Under the pieces are notes generated by a model. It searched no databases. It was given only the letters and a program-made list of their open reading frames with translations, and was not told the origin of the DNA. From Prolixibacteraceae bacterium (GTDB lineage Bacteria; Bacteroidota; Bacteroidia; Bacteroidales; Prolixibacteraceae), in contig CP081303.1 of assembly GCA_019720755.1 (NCBI GenBank), forward strand, positions 930,001 through 994,000: a stretch of 64,000 bases of DNA, written 5' to 3'. Below, piece after piece: positions 56,009-64,000 of the stretch (the first letter of the stretch is position 1; every line of letters starts with the position of its first letter). Made by a program: the position numbers and the translations under genes.

Positions 56009-58087
56009 ATGAGAATTGGTACTCACAGAATAATACGTCAAATCATACTTCAGGTCATAATGATTTGTGGGGGAGTTGTAAATTGCTACTCGCATATCTA
56101 CCCTATAGATCCGACAGGTGTAACTGATTCTGAAATGAAACAGAATCCTGATTCTTGTATGGTCGGTGTTGAAAAGTACTTCCAAGAATTAATCAACCCT
56201 AATGAAGAGATGGTTTTCCGTTACAATTGGGTAATGGGTAAGATCTGTTCTGAAAAGACAGATTATAATGAGGCTATTGGTTATTATGAAACGGCATTAG
56301 AATATCACGGATTAGATAATAATCAGAGAGACTACTATAGTATTCTTGAGGCACAAGGAATGTGCTACTTTCATTTAAGCAAATATAATAACTCCCTAGA
56401 ACTACTTGGCCGATGTCTACGGTATCAGAATAAGAATAAAAATGCAGAAAATCAGAAGACTATTCTTCAAGAGATCTCTTTGAACTATATAATGATGGGA
56501 GACTTTAATTCTGCTGGTTCTTTTATCACTGATGCGATTAATATAGAATGTAATGGTAAGAAAATGATGCGTTTTGATGCATCTTTATACAACTCAATGG
56601 GGCGTATTAAAGGAAAACAGAAAAAGCACCTTGAGGCGATAGATAAATACAATAAATCGATTGAAATATATAAGGAATTAGAGGATAAGAATGCTGTTGC
56701 TTCAGTCCACAATAATATTGCTTTTGAGTATTTGGCTCTTTCCAATCATCAAAAAGCATTAGAGATGTCTCAAAGTGCTTTGAATACATTTCAAGATACT
56801 GATTATTCATTTGGCGAAGCAAGTGCTTATGGTACCATTGCAAATATCTATTCGGATATGAAACTGTGGAAGCTAGCGAAAAGTAATGCAGAGAGATCTT
56901 ACTTTATTGCTAAAAAGTACAAGTTTCTTTTTTTAGAAGAGAATTTCTATAATATAATGGTACACTTGTATGAGTCTACCAAAAACTATAAGGATGCTTT
57001 CACTTATATGAAAAAGTTAAAGCAGCTCACTATTGATAGATACAATATTTCAAAACAAGAGTATATTCGAAAGGTTGAGACTTCTTATGAAAAGCAGAAG
57101 ATATTAAAGGATAACTTAAATCTTCAGATTGAGAAAAAAGAGAGAGTGCTTGAACTGAAGCAAAAATCTCTTGAGAAAGACGTTTTTCTGTTCTTGTTCT
57201 TAACCTTTGTGGCTATCTTCTTGATTATTATTAGGCGTTATATCTTAAAGGTAAAGCATACTGATGCGCTAAAAGAGAAGAATCTTCAGATTTTAGATCA
57301 GAATAGAGAACTTGAAGAGTTAAATAGCAAATATGTTGAGGCAAATACAGCGCTATATCAATCAGAGAGAGAGCATGAGAAAAGTAAGAAAGAAACGGAT
57401 AATGTATTCTCTATTATTACCCATGATCTACGTAGTCCTGTAAGTTCCATCATGGGCATTAATGAACTAATCAAAGAGGATTATGATGAAATGTCTAAGG
57501 AGGAGATGAAACCTCTTCTTCTTGAAGTGTACAAGAGCATCAATAACTTGGAATGTTTACTTACAAATCTACTATCTTGGTCTCGTGTTCGTACAGGGAA
57601 TCTTAAAGCGTTAAAGAAATCTGTTTCATTAGATGATGTTGTGGATGATGCTTACTGTGAATTAATGTCTGAAATACAGGAAAAAGAGATTGACTTTAGA
57701 GTTGATATCGATTCCTCTATTTGTGTCTATATTGACGATCGTATTTTTAATAAAGTGTTGGTCAATGTGATTCGTAATGCAATAAAATATTCTTTCAGAA
57801 AAGGAATTGTTTCGGTGTCAGTTAAAGATGACAGCTTGAAATATGTGACATTGTATATTAGAGACAATGGGTTAGGTATTGATAAGAAAGAGCAGTATAT
57901 GTTGTTTAAAAACGATATGCCGATTATTCGTAAAGGGACTTCAGGTGAAAAGGGTACCGGGTTGGGATTACGTGTTTGTAGTGCTTTCATGAAAGTTTTA
58001 GAAGGAGACATTTTACTTGATAGTACTTTGGGAGGAGGGACTACTGTAATGATAAAACTTCTAAAATTTCGTGCTCAAAAACAATAA
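56009..58087 (+). CDS. TPR-containing sensor histidine kinase
   Basis: 692 residues. An N-terminal hydrophobic segment (IILQVIMICGGVVNC) acts as signal or anchor, residues of about 60-350 hold TPR-like repeats (NEAIGYYETALEYHGLDNNQ, LEAIDKYNKSIEIYKELEDK), a membrane helix follows near 390-405 (VFLFLFLTFVAIFLIIIRRY), then a coiled coil. The kinase core has the H-box IITHDLRSPVSS (His472), the N-box NVIRNAIKYS, and the G-boxes IRDNGLGI and GTGLGL. It probably senses an envelope signal via the TPR region. No response regulator is adjacent. Confidence 0.95.
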   Translation: MRIGTHRIIRQIILQVIMICGGVVNCYSHIYPIDPTGVTDSEMKQNPDSCMVGVEKYFQELINPNEEMVFRYNWVMGKICSEKTDYNEAIGYYETALEYHGLDNNQRDYYSILEAQGMCYFHLSKYNNSLELLGRCLRYQNKNKNAENQKTILQEISLNYIMMGDFNSAGSFITDAINIECNGKKMMRFDASLYNSMGRIKGKQKKHLEAIDKYNKSIEIYKELEDKNAVASVHNNIAFEYLALSNHQKALEMSQSALNTFQDTDYSFGEASAYGTIANIYSDMKLWKLAKSNAERSYFIAKKYKFLFLEENFYNIMVHLYESTKNYKDAFTYMKKLKQLTIDRYNISKQEYIRKVETSYEKQKILKDNLNLQIEKKERVLELKQKSLEKDVFLFLFLTFVAIFLIIIRRYILKVKHTDALKEKNLQILDQNRELEELNSKYVEANTALYQSEREHEKSKKETDNVFSIITHDLRSPVSSIMGINELIKEDYDEMSKEEMKPLLLEVYKSINNLECLLTNLLSWSRVRTGNLKALKKSVSLDDVVDDAYCELMSEIQEKEIDFRVDIDSSICVYIDDRIFNKVLVNVIRNAIKYSFRKGIVSVSVKDDSLKYVTLYIRDNGLGIDKKEQYMLFKNDMPIIRKGTSGEKGTGLGLRVCSAFMKVLEGDILLDSTLGGGTTVMIKLLKFRAQKQ

Positions 58088-58172
58088 ACCTATAGCAAAT
58101 ATGATTTGAATGATCTTTTTTATTATTATTTCTACTTTCTTTGTACTGTTTTAATAAAATGAATCATTTCAC

Positions 58173-58904
58173 ATGACATATTCTCCAGTTAAAAAAGATC
58201 CAATAGGTGCCGCAGCGAAGCATTATTGGGATCATAATAAACCTACATTAATTGATGTGACTTCAGATATTGCTGAAGATGAGCAGATGGATGCTGCCTA
58301 TTTCTTTCGTGATTTAGCACAAATGCCCATTTTAGAGAAAAAAGCTCTCTTGTGGTGCGAAGGCCGAGTTTTGGATGTCGGTGCATGTGTTGGTAGTCAC
58401 ACTCTTTTACTTCAACAAAAAGGATATGATGTAACTGGTTTAGATACCTCTTTTGATGCATGTATGATTGCTCGAATGAGAGGAGTCCAGAATGTGGAAA
58501 ATCAAGATTTCTTCCAATTTAGCCCAAACCAAAAGTATGATACTTTGCTTTTGATGATGAATGGGATTGGAATATCTGGATCATTAGATGGTGTGACAAG
58601 ACTTCTAGATCATGCCAAGACCATTTTGAAACCTAATGGTTGTGTGGTCTTCGATTCTTCTGACTTAATCTACCTTTTTATGGATGAGGATGGCGAAGCA
58701 ATGATCGATATCAATAGCGATAAGTATTATGGGGTTGTAAATTACCAGATGAAGTATAACGATTCTGTTGGAGATTCTTTTGATTGGCTTTTCTTAGACC
58801 CTGATAGTATGCGTGAAATAGTTGCCAAATCAGGTTTTGTAGTGGAGAAGTATGAGGAGGGTGATCATTATGATTACTTAGTAAAACTTAGAAGAGAGGC
58901 TTAG
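58173..58904 (+). CDS. Class I SAM-dependent methyltransferase
   Basis: 243 residues with the Rossmann-fold SAM motif I VLDVGACVGSHTLLLQQKGY and the acidic end of strand 2 (VTGLDTS). Motif IV appears as YDTLLLMMNGIGISG. Small-molecule methyltransferases share this layout; the substrate is not predictable. It lies five bases before the S46 peptidase gene, so the two may be co-transcribed, with no evident functional link. Confidence 0.88.
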   Translation: MTYSPVKKDPIGAAAKHYWDHNKPTLIDVTSDIAEDEQMDAAYFFRDLAQMPILEKKALLWCEGRVLDVGACVGSHTLLLQQKGYDVTGLDTSFDACMIARMRGVQNVENQDFFQFSPNQKYDTLLLMMNGIGISGSLDGVTRLLDHAKTILKPNGCVVFDSSDLIYLFMDEDGEAMIDINSDKYYGVVNYQMKYNDSVGDSFDWLFLDPDSMREIVAKSGFVVEKYEEGDHYDYLVKLRREA

Positions 58905-58909
58905 AAATA

Positions 58910-61078
58910 ATGTATAGAAATAAAATATCAACAAATAATCTTAAACAATTAATCTTAGCTATCTGCATTTTTGCACTGTCATGGTCTAATGTCCATGCTG
59001 ATGAAGGAATGTGGATTCCTACTCTTCTCGAGAAATACAATATGGAAGACCTACAAAAGTTAGGTTTTAAACTCTCTGCAGAAGATATTTTTAGTGTGAA
59101 TCACGCAAGTCTTAAAGATGCAGTGGTTCTTTTCGGAACTGGATGTACCGGGGAGGTAATCTCCTCTGAAGGACTTGTGTTAACCAATCATCACTGTGGT
59201 TATGCTTCTATTCAAGCACTGAGTAGTGTGGAACACAACTATCTAAAACAAGGTTATTGGGCTAAAGGTAGAGATCAAGAGTTGTCTGCAAATGGTCTAA
59301 AAGTTCGTTTTCTTGAGCGAATGGAGGATGTGACAAAAAAGATCGTATCTGGAATGGATGGATTGAACGAAGAAGTGCAAAAAGACACGATTCAAGCTCG
59401 TATTCAAAGAGTCGTAGCTGCTGAGGCACCAAACAAATTTAGAGAAGCAGTTGTAAAACCTATATTGTATGGAAATCAATACTTCTTATATGTTTACAAG
59501 GTGTATCGTGATATTCGTTTGGTAGGTGCTCCTCCATCTTCTATTGGGAAATTTGGTGGGGATACCGATAATTGGGTATGGCCTCGACATACAGGGGACT
59601 TTTCAATCTTCCGTATTTATAGTAAACCCGATGGCTCTCCTTCTGATTATGACGAAAATAATATTCCTCTAGAGACAAAAACACATCTAAAGATTAAGCT
59701 TGGGGATCTTAAACCTGATGAGCCAACAATGGTAATGGGCTATCCTGGAACCACCCAGTTGTACCTTCCTTCCCAAGCAATTCATATGTATCAAGATATC
59801 TCTTTCCCGACACGAATAAGTATTCGTGATATAAAGCTTTCTACTTGGAAGCATTTTATGGATAATGACCAAAAGGTAGAGATTCAATATGCTTCAAAAT
59901 ATGCACATACAGCCAACGGATGGAAGAAGTGGCAAGGTGCTATTCTTGGTCTATCTCGATATGATGCGATTCAACGTAAGAAGGAGCAGGAGAAAGCATT
60001 TAATCAGTGGGTATCTCAGGATCCCAATAAGATGAAAATGTATGGAACCATATTATCTGATTTTGATTCTCTTTATGAAGATTTTTATGAGCTAGATAGA
60101 CGAAATATCTATTATCAAGAGGTGATCGAAAGAGGTTCAGATATCTTTCAACTAGCAAAGACGATGAACAACTTTGTTAGAGATAAGGACAAAGGAGAAG
60201 TGGTGGATATTGATGCTATCCAGAAGAAAGTTGCTCTCTTTTTTAAAGATTATAATGCGGATGTTGATTGTGCTGTATTAACAAAATTACTAAACTACTA
60301 TTTCGAAAATCTTACTTTCGAACGCAAATCTAAATACTTTCATCATCTAGAGAATTCACTGCGTAAAGATCAATTCAAAAAACGTTATTACGATCGTTCT
60401 TTCTTATCTGACAAACAGAAAGTTCTCGATTTTATTGCAAATTATAAAAGATCAGATAGAATTCGTTTAAAGAAAGATCCTATTTTTCATTTAAAGGGAG
60501 AATTAGATCAAGACTATATATTCAACTATTTCTTCGATTACCAGAGAGTAAATAATCATATTCAGATGAATCAGAAGCTCTATGTGAAGGCTTTAAAAGA
60601 GATGAACGGAGACCGTCGTTTTAAAGTAGATGCAAATCTGACTATGCGTATTGCTTATGGAAAGGTCGAGGGTTACTCTCCTAAGGATGGTGTTGTTTAT
60701 GAAGCCTTTACTACATTAAAAGGGGTTTACCAGAAGAGTCAGACGGATATTGCTGACTATCAGGCTCCAGCAAAATTAATCTCACTATACAAGGACAAAA
60801 ATTATGGGGATTATGCAAATAGTAAAGGGGAGATGCCTGTTGCATTTTGCGCATCCAACCATACTACTGGAGGAAACTCAGGAAGCCCAGTGTTAAATAG
60901 AGATGGATATCTTATTGGAGTGAACTTTGATAGGTGTTGGGATGGAACTATGAGTGATTTAATGTTTGACCCAACCTATTGTAGAAATATTATATTGGAC
61001 ATTCGTTATGTCCTTTTTGTGATTGATAAATTTGCGGATGCACCTCACTTGATTGAAGAGATGGATATCGTAAGATAG
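58910..61078 (+). CDS. S46 family dipeptidyl-peptidase, DPP11-like
   Basis: 722 residues with a signal peptide (LILAICIFALSWSNVHADEG). The trypsin-fold domain carries the catalytic His in VLTNHHCGYASIQ, Asp in GGDTDNWVWPRHTGDF, and Ser657 in TTGGNSGSPVLN; the helical domain spans the middle. Arg675 (GVNFDRCWDGTMSD) lies 18 residues after the serine, the same spacing as Ser655 and Arg673 in P. gingivalis DPP11, where the Arg gives specificity for Asp/Glu at P1; DPP7 has Gly there. So this enzyme probably releases dipeptides with acidic P1 residues in the periplasm. Confidence 0.93.
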   Translation: MYRNKISTNNLKQLILAICIFALSWSNVHADEGMWIPTLLEKYNMEDLQKLGFKLSAEDIFSVNHASLKDAVVLFGTGCTGEVISSEGLVLTNHHCGYASIQALSSVEHNYLKQGYWAKGRDQELSANGLKVRFLERMEDVTKKIVSGMDGLNEEVQKDTIQARIQRVVAAEAPNKFREAVVKPILYGNQYFLYVYKVYRDIRLVGAPPSSIGKFGGDTDNWVWPRHTGDFSIFRIYSKPDGSPSDYDENNIPLETKTHLKIKLGDLKPDEPTMVMGYPGTTQLYLPSQAIHMYQDISFPTRISIRDIKLSTWKHFMDNDQKVEIQYASKYAHTANGWKKWQGAILGLSRYDAIQRKKEQEKAFNQWVSQDPNKMKMYGTILSDFDSLYEDFYELDRRNIYYQEVIERGSDIFQLAKTMNNFVRDKDKGEVVDIDAIQKKVALFFKDYNADVDCAVLTKLLNYYFENLTFERKSKYFHHLENSLRKDQFKKRYYDRSFLSDKQKVLDFIANYKRSDRIRLKKDPIFHLKGELDQDYIFNYFFDYQRVNNHIQMNQKLYVKALKEMNGDRRFKVDANLTMRIAYGKVEGYSPKDGVVYEAFTTLKGVYQKSQTDIADYQAPAKLISLYKDKNYGDYANSKGEMPVAFCASNHTTGGNSGSPVLNRDGYLIGVNFDRCWDGTMSDLMFDPTYCRNIILDIRYVLFVIDKFADAPHLIEEMDIVR

Positions 61079-61124
61079 TGATCATCATAGATGTAAGATA
61101 TTGGTGTCACAATATCATCTTACC

Positions 61125-61170
61125 AATAGAGGAGTCTCTTTTTCTGAAGATGCTCCTCTATTTTTTTTGA
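61125..61170 (+). terminator. Terminator after the S46 peptidase gene
   Basis: Arms AATAGAGGAG (61125-61134) and CTCCTCTATT (61153-61162) followed by a run of T. Confidence 0.85.
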
Positions 61171-61559
61171 GATTAGTTCAGAGGGTAAAACACATAATCT
61201 ATATTCTTTTCCCTTTATCGTGGTCATTCCATTTAACTGTGTTTCGAATTAGAAAGTATTCTTATTGGGACTATCCGATATGAAACATGACTTCTGGAGA
61301 TGGGCTTGTTGGGTGTAGAATTTTGAGGAAGGTAAATCTTGAATGATTCATATATTGAATACAAATTGGCTACCCTTCCTTTACCCTTTGGTTACCCTTA
61401 GAGGGTCTTACCTATTGAATATTAACTTACTGAAACACAGTGCAACATATTGTTTTTGAGTGCGTTGGTGAAATTGCTAAATTTACACTACCTTAGAATT
61501 AAGGGTTGAGTAATGTGTGTTGTTTCATTAATGTTTCATTTGATTAAATCAAGAATGGT
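61171..61559. other. Spacer upstream of the recombinase gene
   Basis: About 390 bases without a convincing gene. It holds the dispersed CCCTT-type repeat at 61371-61403 and presumably the recombinase promoter or an attachment site, neither of which can be pinned down. Confidence 0.45.
61371..61403 (+). repeat. Second copy of the CCCTT-rich dispersed repeat
   Basis: 33 bases that match, with one mismatch, the inverse of the loop and right arm of the inverted repeat at 30563-30641 (about 30598-30630). Here it is a single arm without the long palindrome. It lies about 160 bases before the recombinase gene. Confidence 0.88.
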
Positions 61560-62810
61560 ATGGCTTCTGTAAAATTGGTACTGGTAAATAAGAATGCTGT
61601 TAATAAATATAACATTTCTGTGCAGATATTAAGTAATAGGACTAAAGCGATTTTGAAAACGAATTATTATGTCGAAAAAAATCAATTTAAGGAGGGTCGG
61701 GTGAGAAATCACCCTAATAGTACTCTTATTAATAAACGTCTGTCTTCTATCCTATCAGATTATGAACAGAAATTGGATAAGATCTATGTTGAGCAGACTA
61801 AGATGACTGCAAAGGAGATTAAGGAGTATCTTTTGAATGTGTATATTGAAGAGGTTCGAGAGAAGGAGGATGTGGAGTTGTTTTCTTATCTAGAGGAGTA
61901 TATTGAGGAGTTGGATCGTAAATATAAGGCTCTTCTTCTTGTTGATAAAAAAGCTTCGAAAAGTACATGGAAGAATTATTCGAATTTATATAAGAGCTTA
62001 CGTAAATTCAAAGGGGATCAACGGGTACTTTTTAAGAATATTAATAAAAGGTGGCTAGAAGATTATGAGCAATTTCTTCGGGAAAGTGGTGTTAATACTG
62101 GGATATGGACTTATATGAAGAGTTTGAAACATTTGTTTAATTCTTTAATTAATTCTGAAGATCAAAAGTTAAGTCCCGAATGCTATCCATTTCGATATTA
62201 TAGTATCGCCAAATTTAAGGGGAATAGTACTCCACGATTTTTGAATATTGAAGAGGTTCGATCTGTGATGCACTATGAGACGACCAATGAGAATGAGATT
62301 TTTGCTAGAGATACTTTTATACTTAATTACTTGTTGATGGGTCTTAATTTTAAGGATATGTACTTTATAGAAAAAGAAGATATTCAGGATGGACGAGTGC
62401 ATTATACCAGGTCGAAGACTGGGGTTAAACACAGTGTGAAGATTGAACCAGAACATCTGGAGTATTTTAAGAGATTAAAAGGTGAAAAGGAGTTGTTTTG
62501 TTTCCAAGAGAAATATTCATCTAGAGCTGCATGTAGTCAAATGATTTCAACGGCTTTGAAAAGAATTTGTGCTAATTTGAATATTCCTGCTTTTGCCATT
62601 GGACGAAGTCGATATACTTGGAGTACCATTGCTTTTAATGATTTGAATATAAATGAAACAGTGATTGACTTAGCGTTGGCTCACAAGGTAAGTCATACGT
62701 TGGCAGGTGCTTATTATATCGTTAAGAAGGTGAAACTTATGGATGATGCAAATCGACAAATGATTGATTATTTGTTTGAGACTGGTCCATTTGAGAAAGC
62801 ATCAGAGTGA
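61560..62810 (+). CDS. Tyrosine-type site-specific recombinase (Bacteroidota phage integrase type)
   Basis: 416 residues. An N-terminal arm-binding region (residues 1-90), a SAM-like core-binding domain (about 110-210, FSYLEEYIEELDRKYKALLL), and a catalytic domain. The second conserved block reads GRSRYTWSTIAFNDLNINET, the third LALAHKVSHTLAGAYYIVKK with the probable nucleophile Tyr. The first Arg of the family, usually in a G-R or R-G context, is not seen: the block reads LLMGLNFKDMYFIEK. A related subgroup also has this form, so activity is uncertain. It probably serves a mobile element or invertible region extending beyond the window. Confidence 0.88.
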   Translation: MASVKLVLVNKNAVNKYNISVQILSNRTKAILKTNYYVEKNQFKEGRVRNHPNSTLINKRLSSILSDYEQKLDKIYVEQTKMTAKEIKEYLLNVYIEEVREKEDVELFSYLEEYIEELDRKYKALLLVDKKASKSTWKNYSNLYKSLRKFKGDQRVLFKNINKRWLEDYEQFLRESGVNTGIWTYMKSLKHLFNSLINSEDQKLSPECYPFRYYSIAKFKGNSTPRFLNIEEVRSVMHYETTNENEIFARDTFILNYLLMGLNFKDMYFIEKEDIQDGRVHYTRSKTGVKHSVKIEPEHLEYFKRLKGEKELFCFQEKYSSRAACSQMISTALKRICANLNIPAFAIGRSRYTWSTIAFNDLNINETVIDLALAHKVSHTLAGAYYIVKKVKLMDDANRQMIDYLFETGPFEKASE

Positions 62811-62934
62811 TGATAATAAAAATCATGTAGTTTATGTTTGCGTGTATCAGAATAAAGAATTAATTTTAAGTAAACAATTTATGGTGTGGTAGTCATAGAT
62901 TGTCGGAGGTGTATTGGAATAATATATTCCTAAT

Positions 62935-63255
62935 ATGTCGGACTTAGTTTACTTATCTATCGAAAAGAAAGAGTTCTTAGACTGTTTGAAGAAACAGTTT
63001 TATGCTGGCCATGGCAATGGAGTTAGACAAACTCTTATAGAACTCGGTTTAATCACTGCAGATATACGCAAAGCGGAAGCGAAGAAGTTATTAGGATGCT
63101 CTACTTATGACCGAGCTGTAGAGAAAGGTTATATAGTGGAACGAAAGCTTAATCCTGCAAAAAGGAATAGTAGTATTGTTGTGTCACGTTCCCAGGTGTT
63201 TTTTGTTCGGGATTTAGTTCTTGAAGGGGACGGCATGGAGATAAAGATGGTATAG
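62935..63255 (+). CDS. Small hypothetical protein, possible DNA-binding
   Basis: 106 residues, no signal peptide or membrane helix. The segment ITADIRKAEAKKLLGCSTYD could form a helix-turn-helix, and the basic VERKLNPAKRNSSIVVSRSQ part could bind nucleic acid. It lies 124 bases after the recombinase gene on the same strand, a typical place for an excisionase-like or regulatory protein, but I do not recognise the family. Confidence 0.55.
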   Translation: MSDLVYLSIEKKEFLDCLKKQFYAGHGNGVRQTLIELGLITADIRKAEAKKLLGCSTYDRAVEKGYIVERKLNPAKRNSSIVVSRSQVFFVRDLVLEGDGMEIKMV

Positions 63256-63284
63256 AGTTCGTACGGAGGAAATACGGATTGAAT

Positions 63285-63320
63285 AGAAAGGGCTCTCTAT
63301 GAGAGAAAGCCCTTTCTTGG
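63285..63320 (+). terminator. Terminator after the small hypothetical gene
   Basis: Arms AGAAAGGGCT and AGCCCTTTCT around a 13-base loop, 30 bases past the stop codon. Confidence 0.8.
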
Positions 63321-63362
63321 TGTGTATTGCATTGATCAAAGAACAGCTTTAAGTTTACCAGA

Positions 63363-63432
63363 CAGAATGATCTACTAGTTGTTAATTAGTACATAAACAG
63401 AATGATCTACTAGTTGTTAATTAGTACATAAG
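63363..63432. repeat. 35-bp tandem duplication at the 3' end of the DUF6266 gene
   Basis: Two 35-base units (63363-63397 and 63398-63432) differ only at the last base; a third begins with CAGAAT. The second unit includes the last eight codons of the DUF6266 gene, so the first is a copy of the gene's 3' end placed downstream of its own stop codon. Confidence 0.93.
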
Positions 63433-64000
63433 CAGAATCAGAAGTACGATGTATTCCTTCACTATCTGTATAGTTGAAGAAACAATAAGTGTGAACATTA
63501 CCGCTCAAACCCAATTTTTTCATGTCTATATTAATTTGCTTAGCAACTAGTATATCAATATTCATGCGTGGGAGAACCTTACCATCTTCAGTGATAAATA
63601 AGAAATGGATGTATGGATCCTTGTATATTTCCTCAAAAGCGTCATAGTCCCAATCAATTCTAAACATGTTGTCAGCACTCTCCGTTGCGACGAGATTACG
63701 AACAGGAGGTCTTGATCCATTGGCGATGATCAATTTACTGTAATCAATTTTCAATTCGTCTTTTTGTGCATCGTATGAGAAGTGTTTGAAGTTCTCTTTG
63801 ATTGCAACATTGTGAGAAGTTTGATGAATGGCTACTTCTTGAAAACCAATTTTTACCAAGTCTTGAATGTTCGAGAAGAATTTTACTGCAGCCCCAAATT
63901 TTTTGCGTTGTGCAATTTGAGATTTGGTGGATGATTTTTTGCGCATCTTTGGCTTAGAACGGATGACATCGATACCTTTCCATGTCGAACCAATAACAGA
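63410..64000 (-). CDS. DUF6266 family protein, 5' end outside the window
   Basis: At least 196 residues; the frame stays open to the window edge, where it reads SVIGSTWKGIDVIRSKPKMR before KKSSTKSQIAQRKKFGAAVK. That N-terminal pattern is typical of DUF6266 proteins of Bacteroidota, which are about 210 residues, so only a short N-terminus is missing. The rest is likely beta-rich (HTYCFFNYTDSEGIHRTSDS). Function unknown. Its stop codon lies inside a 35-bp tandem duplication. Confidence 0.85.
   Translation of the reverse strand, partial: SVIGSTWKGIDVIRSKPKMRKKSSTKSQIAQRKKFGAAVKFFSNIQDLVKIGFQEVAIHQTSHNVAIKENFKHFSYDAQKDELKIDYSKLIIANGSRPPVRNLVATESADNMFRIDWDYDAFEEIYKDPYIHFLFITEDGKVLPRMNIDILVAKQINIDMKKLGLSGNVHTYCFFNYTDSEGIHRTSDSAYVLINN

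Noticed and set aside
61101-61283. 60-codon frame after the S46 peptidase
   Set aside because: It runs across a strong terminator hairpin and has no recognisable features.

Overview
The window is AT-rich DNA from a member of the Bacteroidota, most likely a Marinilabiliales/Prolixibacteraceae-type, probably marine, polysaccharide degrader (taxonomy inferred). The pointers are a CusA-type metal pump fused to its outer-membrane partner, an S46 dipeptidyl-peptidase, a DUF2027-Smr protein, a fused SpmA-SpmB protein, DUF6266 and DUF6769 proteins, secreted sulfatases and a Bacteroidota-style tyrosine recombinase. No rRNA is present. One tRNA (Thr, TGT) lies next to the SRP RNA gene.

Layout. 1-2.1 kb: TetR regulator, peroxiredoxin-like lipoprotein, VOC protein. 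2.1-9.8 kb: an L-fucose catabolic operon on the minus strand (fucI, fucK, fucU, fucP and a RhaD-type aldolase) with a divergent AraC regulator; a 135-bp tandem hairpin repeat lies at its 3' end. 10-16 kb: pirin, YceI and MarR genes, a secreted GH65 enzyme and an unknown protein. 16.4-22.6 kb: heavy-metal efflux locus. 22.9-26.1 kb: an LRR protein with a broken signal peptide, a CDGSH protein and a toxin-antitoxin-chaperone-like trio whose toxin gene carries a stop codon. 26.6 kb: sugar-nucleotide epimerase.

28.6-38.3 kb is the accessory region. Two near-duplicate secreted sulfatases flank a wrecked PL8 polysaccharide lyase, an ISAs1-family element, a decayed IS982-family element and a tandem array of a 1086-bp cassette. 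Each cassette encodes a small Gly/Ala-rich peptide (C), a small two-helix membrane protein (B) and a one-helix protein (A), followed by a fragment of an IS30 transposase. C and B vary together between copies, while A and the IS30 fragment hardly change. This looks like a bacteriocin/immunity-type system and is the best candidate here for something undescribed.

38.5-49 kb: tRNA-Thr, SRP RNA, pckA, umuDC, a nitroreductase, folD, a lipoprotein hydrolase and a small wecE-wecF-wbqC surface-glycan operon. 49.4-50.9 kb: a badly broken secreted-protein gene. 51-61 kb: MATE transporter, Smr protein, SpmAB, DsbA-like protein, TPR histidine kinase, methyltransferase and DPP11-like peptidase. 61.5-64 kb: tyrosine recombinase, a small unknown protein and a DUF6266 protein that runs off the window.

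A recurring theme is recent gene damage by single-base changes (toxin, second sulfatase, LRR protein, PL8 lyase, IS982, the 49-51 kb gene). Either this genome is decaying or some of these are consensus errors in the assembly; raw reads would decide.
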